The notes beneath the pieces are model-generated. The model was not told the DNA's origin and ran no database searches. It was given only the letters and a program-made list of their open reading frames with translations. Of a stretch of 64,000 nucleotides of DNA, positions 1 through 11,815 are shown piece by piece. Source of the DNA: Odontocerum albicorne (taxonomy: Eukaryota > Arthropoda > Insecta > Trichoptera > Odontoceridae); the NCBI GenBank assembly GCA_949825065.1, contig OX463855.1, positions 37,954,301-38,018,300 of the forward strand. Reading direction: 5' to 3'. The translations under genes and the position numbers were made by a program. The first letter of the stretch is position 1; each line of letters starts with the position of its first letter.

Positions 1-261
1 TAGGAAGAAGAAGAAGGGCCATCCACACTAAAACACCGATTGAAATAGCCCGATTTATTTGCCTGATCCACTTCATGTAAAATTTGTTTGATTCGGTCAA
101 TTTTAACTGTTTTTCGCTTTTCTATGCAACCCCAAAAAAGTTAACCTTTCATTCAGCAATTTGCACCAAATTGCTGCCCACTGGCCCTTGTCTGGTTGGT
201 TGGAAAATATTACAAAGTACCAAACAATAAGAGATTGTTAGGACCAAATATATCGATATTT

Positions 262-519
262 TCAATTACAAAAAAAAATACAAAAGTTACTCAAATTATT
301 TGATGAGTGCTTTCTAACGTCCACAGTCTTAGAAGAAAATATGTCAATATCCGAAGTATTCCCGTTCAAAAGAGTTAAGGCCCTTCCAACAGTCATAGCG
401 GCTGGAAGACCCGTTCTTGCGTTTGTGATTGAAAACAATTCCTGCAGGCGCAGTCTACACGTCGTGTAATTGTAAGAAGCATTTAATGGTAACCATTCTA
501 GTAATGCTGGACAGCTCAC
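262..519 (-). mobile_element. LINE reverse-transcriptase C-terminal relic
   Basis: An open minus-strand frame of 85 residues has the spacing of the C-terminal tail of Jockey/CR1-type reverse transcriptases (CRLRLQELFSITNARTG, then a hydrophobic stretch ending LLNG). No catalytic motif is present and both sides are degraded. It is read as a 5'-truncated LINE remnant. The match is by pattern only. Confidence 0.35.
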
Positions 520-619
520 AACTCTTCGAACGAGTTTGATAACGTATACCAGGAGACGAAGGATTCTTCATACGATTAACCTGTACACCGCGTTAAAAAT
601 CAAATTCCACGAATCCTGT

Positions 620-1455
620 GCGCGGCACAATTTCGGCGTTTTTTAATTTCTAAGTTTAAACGCGTATTTTGTTTAGAACCACTGATATTTGATTACAACA
701 CCAAGTAAACATGACATTCAAGTAATTTTCTGATAATAAATAATAGTCATTACTCTTAAGGAGACTCATTAAATAAAGGAGATAAACTAAACATTACGTA
801 AAATACACAAAGGAATGCTACAGATCAGATCACAGGCGTTTGTGCTTCCCGTGAGGAACACGTTAAGAGATTATATCAAAGCATGCCCAGCAGAAACTTA
901 TTACGTTACAGCCATATGTTTGACTATGTTTGGCTATCACAAATCATGAGATATTTTCAACAAATTAGTAAATTGATGTTAAATGAATTATCAGATTTAT
1001 ACAAACGTAGTTTTCTCTTTTGAAAACATCACTTAATAATTGCTGTGTTATTCAAAGGTGTTTAATAACACAGCAATTAAAAAACACCTTAAGTGTTGTG
1101 TGTTTTTTAATAAAATAAAAATTACTTGTTTATAGCCACTTTAACAAATAAAAAAAAACCTTTTCCCAGCCTTTGTTTAATAAAATTAAAAAATAAAGCT
1201 CAGGGGGTTCAGGTTTGCTTCCCAGGTGCCAATAAATAAAAAAAACTAAGTTTGTATGGTAACAACACTCATTCTAAACGTTCACCTGTATCATTGTTTC
1301 TCCAGATGCGGTAGTATAGCCTATGCGAATGATAACAAACTGCAAGTTACGTACTAATCCGATTGTTCTAAAACTTGAATGCTTGATTAATGTGATCTCC
1401 CGCTCACGCTCTTCAACACTTTCACATCACCAAATCTAAAATATTGAGGTATAAC
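620..1455. other. No recognised gene; small hairpin
   Basis: AT-rich DNA without a supported coding frame. The only structure seen is a short inverted repeat at about 1038-1078, with 15-base arms around an 11-base loop. Confidence 0.4.
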
Positions 1456-1468
1456 ATAATATACAACG

Positions 1469-1712
1469 TTGTAATTTATTTTTATCAAACACTGTTTATT
1501 CCACTTTTTTTTGTGACGGTATAACCCTACCGGTTTCAAGGCTTTCACCTCATCTTCAGGGGAGCGCAAACAAGACTCTGAAGATGAGGTGAAAGCCTTG
1601 AAACCGGTAGGGTTATACCGTCACAAAAAAGTGGAATGAACAGTGTTTGATAAAAATAAATTACAATGTCTTTAAACCTTCACAACGTTAATGCCTTAAC
1701 TATAAACAACAT
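1469..1712. mobile_element. Penelope-like element terminus, palindromic copy
   Basis: Two copies of the family's 3' terminal sequence lie head to head, forming a near-perfect palindrome of roughly 95-base arms; the core words are AAACCGGTAGGGTTATACCG and its complement. The insertion is bounded by a 13-base target duplication, ATAATATACAACG, at 1456-1468 and 1713-1725. Other copies of this tail in the window are joined to a GIY-YIG endonuclease end, which identifies the family as Penelope-like. Confidence 0.75.
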
Positions 1713-1729
1713 ATAATATACAACGATTT

Positions 1730-1900
1730 TAGTAGCATAGTTGATAAAACGACTGTCTTCCAGCACAGAAATTAGGGGTTCGATCCATTTTATGTTTAAA
1801 ATACAATAGTTCCAATCTGGTTTTCACTGAAAACCTCTTAATTTGGTGGCTTGGAAGGCATTAGCATATCATAAAAGTGTTATGCAATATTATACAAAGG
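1730..1900 (+). mobile_element. SINE-1 copy (tRNA-like head, LINE-like tail)
   Basis: The head carries an A-box-like GCATAGTTGATAA and a B-box-like GGTTCGATCC. The tail resembles the LINE-type tail (GGCTTGGAAGGCATTAGC) found in better copies such as 6938-7150. Diverged; boundaries approximate. Confidence 0.45.
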
Positions 1901-2401
1901 AATAAAATGAAATTAAAAAAATATTATTCGATAAAGCGATTCAGAATTGGTTATCTCTGAAACTTCAGCTATAAAGCATCAACACGGATATAATAATAAA
2001 TGGAGTAATGTTGAAGTTATTTTGTAAAAATGTTCTTTCATACTGTATTCTAGAAAAAAATGTATTACACTACCGTTTTAATCTTTTGTCGATATACTTC
2101 AATATGCGATTATTTTACTTGCTCGGTGGGAACACACATAATTGTGTTATTTTCAGGCAAAAATATTAAATAATATACATTTACATCGTTGAACAAACAC
2201 ATAAAAGTTCCATATCGGCGTTGTTCTGCGAAAAGCATTTAAGTCTAAATATTGAGTTTTGAGATAAATGAAATTTAAGTTTCAGAAGGCGATGTCAAAT
2301 CAAGTTTTTAATAAAATAAAATACAAACAGATGCTATTTAAAGACAGTTTATTTATTTATAACAATTCCTACAAAAAAATGAGTAACTTAAAAACATATT
2401 A

Positions 2402-2739
2402 CAGTCAAACCTCCGGTCACGAATGCCTCTAGTTACGAACAAATCGGCTTACGAACATAATTTCCGAATAAATTTTGACTCGACCTGCGTACAATGCCTC
2501 GGCTCACGAATTAGTTGTGACGGCGCATTACGCATTAGTTGTTCTCAGATCGCGTGTTGTGAACATTGTTTGTCTTTGCATTCGTTGTTCTTGATACAAT
2601 TTTTTTTTGCTTTTTATATATATAATATACAGTATATATAAAATATATTTTTTGTATGTATAAAAAGTATATATAAAAATTGTTTCGGTTTGCGAACATT
2701 TCAAAGAACGAATGAAGTTCGTAACCCGAGGTACCACTG
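2402..2739. mobile_element. Tc1/mariner-type MITE
   Basis: A 338-base element has imperfect terminal inverted repeats (CAGTCAAACCTCCGGTCACG and the complement of CGTAACCCGAGGTACCACTG) flanked by TA at 2400-2401 and 2740-2741. The interior includes an AT-rich hairpin near 2620-2690. The short frames inside it are not genes. Confidence 0.7.
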
Positions 2740-2999
2740 TACATGAAAATTAAAAATACGGACACCTGTTTTGGACTTAATCCTTTCTTGGTGAAATTTT
2801 TCATAACAGCGAAATCATATAACTTTTGTACATAAATGTTTTTTCCATGTGTAGATATTTTTATTTTAAGTAAAATGGCATCAAAAAGTCATTTTAAGCA
2901 AAAATGGACTTAAATGGTTTTCGCAGAATAACGACGATATATGTTGTATAATGTCTACTGGACCAGCTCTACGTTTAATGCCGCCTATGTGCAAATAAT

Positions 3000-3480
3000 A
3001 CATACATACCGCGAAGCCATTACCCTGTCGGGATAGGCAGACAGGAAAGTCACCAAACTTTCCTACCTCGATACACATTCTTAACCTGTTCCACACCCAT
3101 ACACCTTCTTATAGATTTTTTTACGATTTCTGACTTTCTACGTTTTCTTCTTTCAAAATGTCATTCACTTAATCCAAACATACTTTCCTTGGTCTTCCTC
3201 ACATACACCTTTCACTCGCATTTGCAATATATATTTGTTTTATTAGTATTTATTCTTGTATTCGTTACACATGTCCAAACCATCTCAGCGTGCTCTACAT
3301 CATCTTATTCAACACATCAGCCTAAAGTTCACATTCATCCACTTCATTCCGTATTCTATCATGCACTATCACTGCGTGTATTCTTCTCAATGCACGTATT
3401 TCTACAGAATTTATTTGGCTACTATCAGTAATTTTTCACGTCCAAGTTTCACTTCCATACATTCAAATGTGCAAATAATA
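3000..3480 (-). mobile_element. LINE A relic
   Basis: Minus-strand remnant of the commonest LINE in the window, seen through the shared 3' region (GGGATAGGCAGACAGG) and the degraded C-terminal reverse-transcriptase part. Similar copies lie at 14470, 26170, 34480 and 58890. No intact frame. Confidence 0.55.
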
Positions 3481-3504
3481 TAGAGTTAAAATATTACTTT
3501 TCAC

Positions 3505-3600
3505 GATCTTTGAGACCTGACTGGTTAGCCGATTGATATTCACACGAGAGCTTCGGGATCGACTCCCAATGATACTGATTTTTTTTAAATATTCCATTCT
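3505..3600 (+). mobile_element. SINE-1 head, degraded
   Basis: A-box-like CTGGTTAGCCGATTG and B-box-like GGGATCGACTCCC are spaced as in the tRNA-like head of SINE-1. The tail is not recognisable. Confidence 0.35.
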
Positions 3601-3759
3601 GGTAAAAAAGTTCGTCAGATAACAATACTCGCATGGGCCGAGTACGTGTGCTATCTATTCAATTATAGCAGTGTTATCAACATCTGCAATGACAAACATT
3701 CGAGTTCGGCGCTTATTTCTGTGGTTGTAAACTACTGGAATGGAGACAATATTGTCTCC

Positions 3760-4630
3760 TAGCTACGCACCTTTATTACAAACACTGTGGATTTTACACA
3801 TGGCTCTATCTCACATTTTCTAATACGTAAACTTTAAGCATAACTCTTTAAGCATAACTAAACATAAGAAGCATAAGCGTAACTCTTTAAGCATAAAAAT
3901 AGATCTACGCACATGTTAACACATACAAAAGTGAAAAATGGCAATCCCATTGCTGATTCTCAAACGTTTTTTTTAATGTACCATTTAATTATTTACGCCA
4001 TCGTGAATTAAGATTGTTTTCGGTCTCATATTCACAAACTGGACTATTAAGAGAATCATAACTTGCAGATGGAATGACTTTGTTGAATAAATTTTCTAAT
4101 ATTGACATCTTTCACATACATTGAAGATAAAACTCCTTAATTAGCTCAGATATAACTGAATAGCTTCACAGGGAAGCAATAGTGATATTGTTTATCTTGT
4201 CATTATGCTACGTTGAAACATATTTTTTTTCTTGTTACTTGATGTGATTAAGTTAAATGTAAAATAAATTAAATAATAAATATTCAAATCACCAATTTAG
4301 ATATATTGAAGGGTACCACACAAAAGGAAAAAAAATAGTATCTATTTATTAATTTAATAGGATAATAATAAGTTTTTATATATGTTTTTTCTGTAGCTTA
4401 TATGCCACTTATGGTAATACACGGTGTTAATCTAGTAAATTAATTATTGTATTGTTGGGTACGGCCGCGTCGCCTGTATAATTTAGCGCCCGCGTGCACT
4501 CTACTTAGTTTAATTATAAAGTGCGGCTCCTGAAAAACTAGATTAATATTCGACATGTATTGACTTATGTCAACGCAAGTTAAAACGTAATTATTGTTAG
4601 AAGAATAAATATGACTGAAGTCATAGGTGA
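3760..4630. other. No recognised feature
   Basis: AT-rich non-coding DNA. There is a short degenerate repeat of the word AAGCATAA at about 3835-3895 and a GC-richer patch at 4450-4530; neither is assigned. Confidence 0.4.
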
Positions 4631-5235
4631 ATTGTTATAACCTCAAAAAAGAGTATGAAGAAAGTTAGTCGCCGTAACTGTATGATGAGTTATGTAATAT
4701 TTTTCTAGGATTTCGTGTAACTTATATACGATCTGCCAAGATGATAGCCAACAGTATTTTATCACCAACTTTGATGTATGGAAGTGAAACGTAGGCCATG
4801 AAAAAGATTGAAAAGAGCCGAATAAACGCTGTAGAAATGCGCGCACTCAGAAAAATAAATGAAGTGGCAATGTATGACATAATACGGTATTAAGTGTTGA
4901 GCGATTAATATGAACTCAAGGCTGATGTGTTGAGTAAGATGAAGATGAACATTCTGAAATGGTTTAGGCATGTACAAAGAATGAATGAAGAAATACTAAC
5001 AAAACAAATATATAGTGCTAAGTAGAAGGCGTGGGGAAGGAATACCAAGTAAAGCATAGTTTAATCAAGTGAATAATATTTTGAGAGAAGGAAACGTAAA
5101 AAAATCAGATAAATCGTAGGAGACGTACGAGAAGGTGTATAGGTGTACAAGAGGCGAAACAGGTGTGTCGAGGTAGGAAAATCTGGCACTCTATCCTCCC
5201 TGTCTACTTTACTTACATGTACATCTTTTCTATTG
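4630..5235 (+). mobile_element. LINE A relic
   Basis: Plus-strand copy covering the C-terminal reverse-transcriptase region and 3' end. Broken frames retain the family words (PTLMYGSET-like, then RALRKIN, then a GMYK.. segment). LINE B is inserted at its 3' side from about 5251. Confidence 0.6.
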
Positions 5236-5250
5236 AAGTTGGTGTGAGAC

Positions 5251-5890
5251 ATTTATTTATTTATTTATTTAACACTTTTATTGCAATACAATCTGGCGGG
5301 CTTATTGCCAGGCGGCAATCTCTTCCAACCAACCAGACAAAAGTAAATGAAGCAAGTTACGTGGTCGCATAAATCATTCAAATGACTATCCATCCCCACG
5401 AAATCCATAAACATATACGTGAGAACATGCCCACAAACCCCACAAAGACGGACAATCACCTGAACATTATTTTTCATATAAAGTGAGATATCATCAATCA
5501 AAAGGAAAGGAAGGGATGGTGGAGAGGAAAGGAAAAGAAAAATCAGGAATGAAACACGTTATCTTACTGACTAGAAATTAAGAGTTTTTTCAGTCGCTTC
5601 TTAAAGCATGCCAAGGACGGAGCGAGTCTTATATTGGTTTGTAACTGATTCCAGAGTCTCACTGCATGGACAGTAAAGGACGACGTAAAGAAAGAAGAGC
5701 GGTGAACTGGAAAGGCCAATAAACAATCTCTGTTTGAGCGTAGCGCTAATCCATGATTGGAAAGACGCTGAAAATTTTCGGCGAGATAAGAGGGTGCGGC
5801 GGGACAGTTAAGAATAGTATACAATAGAGACAGTATGTGAATTTGGCGTCTATTTCTAACATTCAACCAGTTCAATGCCTTCTGGTATGA
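5251..5890 (-). mobile_element. LINE B 3' end with reverse-transcriptase C-terminus
   Basis: A 103-residue frame (5564-5875) encodes the C-terminal tail of a Jockey/CR1-type reverse transcriptase, ending LWNQLQTNIRLAPSLACFKK and then a basic stretch. The 3' end carries the GGTTGGAAGAGATTGCCGCC-type tail followed by (TTTA)n repeats at 5251-5271. It is 5'-truncated. A closely similar copy lies at 56240-57045 on the other strand. Confidence 0.75.
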
Positions 5891-6025
5891 AGGTATATGA
5901 TCGTACTTTATTAATTGGACGATATGAATTTATATAAATGGATGAAGAATTTGAACGACCATATTATTAAAGAAGCGGAAGCAAACAAGCATTCGACCAA
6001 TAGACCACGGAGTTTGTTGTGTATA

Positions 6026-6230
6026 ATAATAATAATAAATGGACTATTTATATAGCGCCGTTTAGAGAGCAAACTCCCCTCAAAAGCGCTGTAACTCGAG
6101 ATTCGTTCCACTTCTGTTGACATATTAAAAATATTACAATAAAGGGAAGCATGAGGATAGGAAGGTAGTTGCTGCGACCGGAACTTTCCAACTTGTCAAG
6201 ACAAACATATTCGATAAGAAAACCAGAAAT
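6026..6230 (-). mobile_element. SINE-2 copy (ATT tail)
   Basis: Minus-strand copy of a short family whose 3' end is GGCGCTATATAAATAGTCC followed by (ATT)n. The same body recurs at 7729, 32341 and 51355. In the 7729 copy a tRNA B box (GGGTTCGAATCCC) is clear, which makes this a tRNA-related SINE. Confidence 0.55.
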
Positions 6231-6234
6231 GTTT

Positions 6235-6935
6235 TTTTCTAAACTCGAGTATATGTAAATTTAATTTATAAACGTTAATTCCTTACAAGCTAAATATAGG
6301 TGAATGTTTTTAAGACTTTTGTCATGAAAATATAACAAAATTTATAAGCATCGATGTTAAATGGCTGAAAATAATGTGAGCTCGGCTTTATCTTACCGAT
6401 AAACAAGAACGTAACGCAGGTTGTGAAAAGAATGCAAATAATACATTTTGGCTCCAAATTCAAAATTGACTTTGACGGAACAGTTTTTTTCTGTGTTGTG
6501 TCCAAATTGCGTGTTTTCCCTAACCTAAAAAGAAAATTTAAAAGTTTAAAAATATAAAAATGTGATAACTACGATAGGAATATTTGCAGTGTGTGCGAAT
6601 GTGCGAAATTTAATTAAATATATAATGATTTTTTTTTATTACAAAACTCCAAGTTAATTAAAACCAAAGGCTGAAGGCTATCTACTATGAGTGTATTGCA
6701 TTATCTAATAATAATTATAAATTTTATGTTACAAAATATCATTTTAGAGAAAATCCTGCATTTTTTCTCCATTCTTGCCGTGAGTCCATCGATCATTTTG
6801 GGAGTTCTTGTAAGTAAAATATATATATTTTTAAATTTTCAGTTTGATATTTTTTGAGAGATATTGTGACCGTTGCAATCAATGTTCAGTATTTAGTTAC
6901 AAAACGACTTATGACAAATGAATACTTGGCAAAAT
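6235..6935. other. No recognised feature
   Basis: AT-rich DNA with no supported coding frame on either strand. Confidence 0.4.
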
Positions 6936-6937
6936 CC

Positions 6938-7150
6938 GTGCCGTGGCCTAGTTGGTAAGAAATTTGTCTCTCAATTCGGGGATTACGGGTTTGATTACCG
7001 TTGGTACCCATTTTATTTAAAAAATAAAGATTTTAGTTCTGTATTCACTTTTAGCCTCATTGACATATAAATGGTTGGTCGTAACAGATTGCCTCATGGC
7101 AATAAGTTTTTCAGGTTATGATGTATACAACGAAACTGTAATATTATACG
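6938..7150 (+). mobile_element. SINE-1 copy, well preserved
   Basis: The head shows an A box (TGGCCTAGTTGG) and a B-box-like element (GGGTTTGATTACC) about 40 bases apart. The tail (TGGTTGG.. then ..TTGCCTCATGGCAATAAG) matches the 3' tail of LINE B, as expected for a SINE mobilised by a partner LINE. Confidence 0.6.
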
Positions 7151-7237
7151 ATAAACATTAATATAAAATTAAAAGCGTAAAATATATATTTTTTTAAATG
7201 GAAACCTCAATGACCATACCTATAAATGACAATGACC

Positions 7238-7711
7238 TTCTTCTCCCTGGCTCCATCCCAACTCACTGTCTGCGAAGACTGTTGGGGTCAGCTCTCTTCG
7301 TCCTCAGGTTGTATGCTCTTCTGTCCCGGACTGCGTCCCCCAGGCCGTGCCTCTGCATCGGGTTATCTTTTTGCACCACCCATGAATTCTTTGGTCTTCC
7401 TCTGGTTGTTATTCGAGGAAGATTCATGAAGATTGCCTGGTTCACAATGTGATCGGATGTTCTGCGTCCAACGTGCCCATACCATCTCAATCGCCTCTCC
7501 TCCATCTTGCTGTTGATGTATGTAACACCCAGGCTTCCACGAATTCGTAAGCTTTTTATTTTGTCTCTTAGGGACACACCAGCTGACCATCTTAGCATGC
7601 GCATTTCAGCAGTTTCTAGTTGCCTAAAGTAAGAGTTATACATCGTCCAGCATTCGGAGCCATAGAGGAGTGCGGGTCTGACAATCGTTTGGTATACCTT
7701 TCCTTTTAACT
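7238..7711 (-). mobile_element. LINE C fragment with 17-base target duplication
   Basis: A 474-base insertion encodes, on the minus strand, the C-terminal part of an RTE-like reverse transcriptase (VRPALLYGSECW, then MRMLRWSAGV, then RRLRWYGHVGRR). The identical 17-base sequence TATAAATGACAATGACC flanks it at 7221-7237 and 7712-7728. It is strongly 5'-truncated. It sits in the 3' flank of a SINE-2 copy, so it is younger than that SINE. Confidence 0.8.
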
Positions 7712-7728
7712 TATAAATGACAATGACC

Positions 7729-7925
7729 AAAACTATAAAAGGACAATTTATATAGCGCCGTTTAGAGTAAACTTTCCTCAAGGACGCTCTAACTCGGGAT
7801 TCGAACCCACTATTATTGACGATAAAAAATATAACAAAATAATTTTTTATAAGTTGAGTGCTAGAATAGCAACGTAGTGGTAGCAGCCATTAGATTATAT
7901 CTGTACCTGAGAGCCATAAAGTTTT
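7729..7925 (-). mobile_element. SINE-2 copy with clear B box
   Basis: Read on the minus strand it contains GTGGGTTCGAATCCCG (RNA polymerase III B box), then the family body ending GGCGCTATATAAATTGTCC. Its 3' flank is interrupted by the LINE C insertion. Confidence 0.6.
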
Positions 7926-8151
7926 AAATCCAATAACTCCATTTCACAGAAGAAGCAAATTATTATTTCACAAATACTTATTCTCTCAGATTTTTTAGTT
8001 TTCATATTACAATTGTGAAATTCATACAGTTTGAAAAAAGGTGTTTATATATTAAATAAGCTTGTTTAAAAAAATATTCAGTATTTTTTATTTAAGTACA
8101 CTTAAGTCATTCTGGCTCTCATAATATTACTATAATATCACACTGCAAATA

Positions 8152-8391
8152 CAGTACCCGGCGGTAAGTAATACACATCGGGCTTAAGAAAGATACTGTC
8201 GGCCATAATCGGTTAACTTCGGGTTTGTAGAGCGTCGTCTCTGCCCCTTGAACGCATGACAACGACTGACAAATCGCGACGGAACACGTGTATGAATGAC
8301 AGAGACGACGCTATACAAAACCAAAGTTAGCCTATTATGGCCGACAGTCTCTTTTTAAAGCCCGATATGTATTACTTACCACCGGGTACTG
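8152..8391. mobile_element. Palindromic MITE with TA duplication
   Basis: A 240-base imperfect palindrome. Terminal repeats start CAGTACCCGGCGGTAAGTAA and are flanked by TA at 8150-8151 and 8392-8393. Inverted similarity runs for at least 60 bases from each end. No coding capacity. TA flanks point to the Tc1/mariner group. Confidence 0.7.
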
Positions 8392-8443
8392 TAAGTTGTT
8401 TTGTTCCTAAGGAAATTGGAGTGAGTTTATCTATACTAACGAT

Positions 8444-9044
8444 ATTGTAATTTATTTTTATCAAACACTGTTTATTCCACTTTTTTGTGACGGTATAACC
8501 CTACCGGTTTCAAGACTTTCACCTCATCTTCAGGGGAGCGCAAACAAAACTAAATGCTGTTCGAACTGGTACCGATATACACGCTTCAACGGTTGGAGGC
8601 TGAGGGGTGAGGGAGGCACGGGACAATTTCGACGAAGAGCGGAGAGATTTTTGGGAAATAACTGTTCAATAGATGTTCGGATCGGTGTACTGACTTAGAA
8701 ATTTCTAGGGCATCTAATCTGTCCAATTTATTTCCGTTACCACTGATATGTAAAAATTTGGCATCATCAATAGAAAAAGTATGATTCTCACGGTGACAAT
8801 GAATAGTCATTTCAGAATAAATTAGAGGAGTTGTTCCCTCAGCCTCCAACCGTTGAAGCGTGTATATCGGTACCAGTTCGAACAGCATTTAGTCTTGTTT
8901 GCGCTCCCCTGAAGATGACGTGAAAGCCTTGAAACCGGTAGGGTTATACCGTTACAAAAAAGTGGAATAAACAGTGTTTGATTAAAATAAATTACAATGT
9001 CTTTAAACCTCCACAACGTTAATGCCTTAACTATAAACAATATA
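8444..9044. mobile_element. Penelope-like element, palindromic, with endonuclease C-terminus
   Basis: Inverted copies of the terminal sequence (8444-8610 and 8840-9044) enclose a minus-strand segment (about 8610-8830). This segment encodes the C-terminal part of a GIY-YIG-type endonuclease (HCHRENHTFSIDDAKFLH, then LDRLDALEISKS), a pattern typical of Penelope-like elements. The insertion is bounded by the 13-base duplication CTATACTAACGAT at 8431-8443 and 9045-9057. Confidence 0.8.
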
Positions 9045-9057
9045 CTATACTAACGAT

Positions 9058-9968
<911 letters not shown>

Positions 9969-10384
9969 CATGATCTTATGAAATTACACCAATGTAAAGA
10001 TGGTCATGGATTGTAAGGACTTCCTTTTTTTTCTATCACAATGTGGCTTACATCCACCTTCATGTGAGTGTGCCCACGTAATAAAAATTTATGATTGATA
10101 CCTTCACATTTTTAAGCGTAAAAATATGACATGGCCATCATTATGTTACGATTCTGTCCAGGGCAATTGTCTGTCCAAACGGTTACTTCTTCAATTTTAT
10201 CTGTAATGATTTTAGATAGGTATTGGGCGAAACAGGGTGCCATCTCATTGCCACCTCTGCCCCCTTGTGTCTAATCCCACAACATATGTACAGTATGAAT
10301 GTCACGTGGCACTATCATAAAAAGTATAATTGAACGTTCAAAGTTTTCTGAAATAAAAACTTTGACTAATGTTTAAAATGTTTA
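9969..10384. other. No recognised feature
   Basis: No supported coding frame or repeat identity. Confidence 0.3.
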
Positions 10385-10796
10385 AAATCTTCATTGTCAT
10401 CGTGAAAACCATACTTTTTCTATCGATGATACCAAATTCTTACATATCAGTAGTAACGGAAATAAATTGGACAGATTAGAGCCCCTAGAAATTTCTAAGT
10501 CAGTACATTGATCCGAACATCTGGAAAACAGTTATATGCCAAAAATCTCTCTGCTCTTGGCCGAAACTGTCCCATGCCTCCCTCGTCCCTCAGCCCCTAA
10601 CCGTTGAAGCGTGTATATCGGTACCAATTCGAACAGAGTTTAGTCTTGTTTGTGCTCCCCTGAAGATGAGGCGAAAGCCTTGAAACCGGTAGGGTTATAC
10701 CGTTACAAAAAAGTGGAATAAACAGTGTTTGATAAAAATAAATTGCAATGTCTTTAAACCTCCACAACATTAATACCTTAACTATAAACAACATCA
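10385..10796 (+). mobile_element. Penelope-like element 3' end with endonuclease remnant
   Basis: Plus-strand single-orientation copy. A degraded endonuclease C-terminus (words equivalent to GNGNKLDRL and EISKS, broken by stops) is followed by the full terminal sequence with ACCGGTAGGGTTATACCG. The 5' side is truncated. Confidence 0.6.
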
Positions 10797-10800
10797 TTTT

Positions 10801-11440
10801 TATTTAGTTTTGAAAATTACATATTTTAAATAATTGCTATTTTGCTCTTCATACTGATGCGCTCTTTCCCAGGCGTGAACCATCACCTGTCGTAATGTTT
10901 CTTGGCTTATTTCTTCAATTTCTTCACGGATTTTGGCCTTCAATTGCTGAATGGCTCTAGGATTGTTATGGTATACTCTATCTTTCAAATACCCCCATAG
11001 AAAGAAGTCTGGAGCAGTTAAGTCAGGTGAGCGTGATGGCCACTTGATTTCAGAGTTTCGCGAAATTATCCTTCTTCCAAAAATCCTGTCTTAAGAGTGC
11101 AATTGTCAGGCGAGCTGTATGAGCAGTAGCACCATCTTGCTGCTACCATATCTCTGGTGTGTCCTCGACTGCGGGACGCACGAAATTCTTTAGCATCTCT
11201 CGATACCTTTCGCCATTGACGGTTAGTGGGGTTTCTGCCTCATCTTCAGAGAAATAAGGTCCAAGAACTCTTTCCGCATTTACACCACACCAAATCGTTA
11301 CTTTTACGGGGGTGCAGACTACGTTGGTGGACTATTCTTGGATTTTCTGTCCCCCAAAATCACATATTTTGTTTATTAACAAATCCGTTTAGATGGAAGT
11401 GGGTCTCGTCGCCCAAAATGGCAATTATTTAAAGGACGTC
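10801..11440 (-). mobile_element. Tc1/mariner-type transposase relic
   Basis: The minus strand encodes, with several stops and frameshifts, the catalytic half of a Tc1/mariner-like transposase. SDETHFHLNGFVNKQN carries the first Asp, and SPDLTAPDFFLWGYLKDRVY the third catalytic position. A C-terminal frame of 62 residues (10800-10988) follows. Terminal repeats were not located, and the N-terminal DNA-binding part is missing. Confidence 0.65.
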
Positions 11441-11660
11441 ATTTTCAAAACTAAATAAAATTTATTTCCAAGAAGTGTGTTTTCTGTTTATAAAAGAATA
11501 AATGTGAATTATTAAGAAATAAAAAAGTTATTTCTTTTTAAAATGGAGGCGAGACTTTTAGGTTACCTTGTAGTTATTTTAATGCACTTTTTTTATTCCA
11601 GGCATTGGCAGTATTTTGTATACTAAATAAATTAATGTAGATCCCTTGTTATGCCACAAG

Positions 11661-11815
11661 ATGTTAACAGCTTCGCAGACCAAATTTATAGATGCAATTG
11701 TCTATGACAAGCGAAGAAGTCCCATGTACTATGCCAAGCTAACCCAAGCAGAGAAGTACAGATTGATGCACGAGCCTAACAATAACTACGAGGTGGTGAA
11801 CATTCAACTTTTAGG
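11661..11815 (+). CDS. Gene X exon 1
   Basis: 51 codons plus two bases; begins MLTASQTKFIDAIVYDKRR and ends NIQLLG at donor GTAAGA. Phase 2. The frame is closed upstream by a stop at 11628-11630, so either this is the first coding exon or an acceptor lies between 11631 and 11660. Confidence 0.55.

Noticed and set aside
11226..11432. Plus-strand frame of 68 codons
   Set aside because: Antisense of the Tc1/mariner-type transposase relic.
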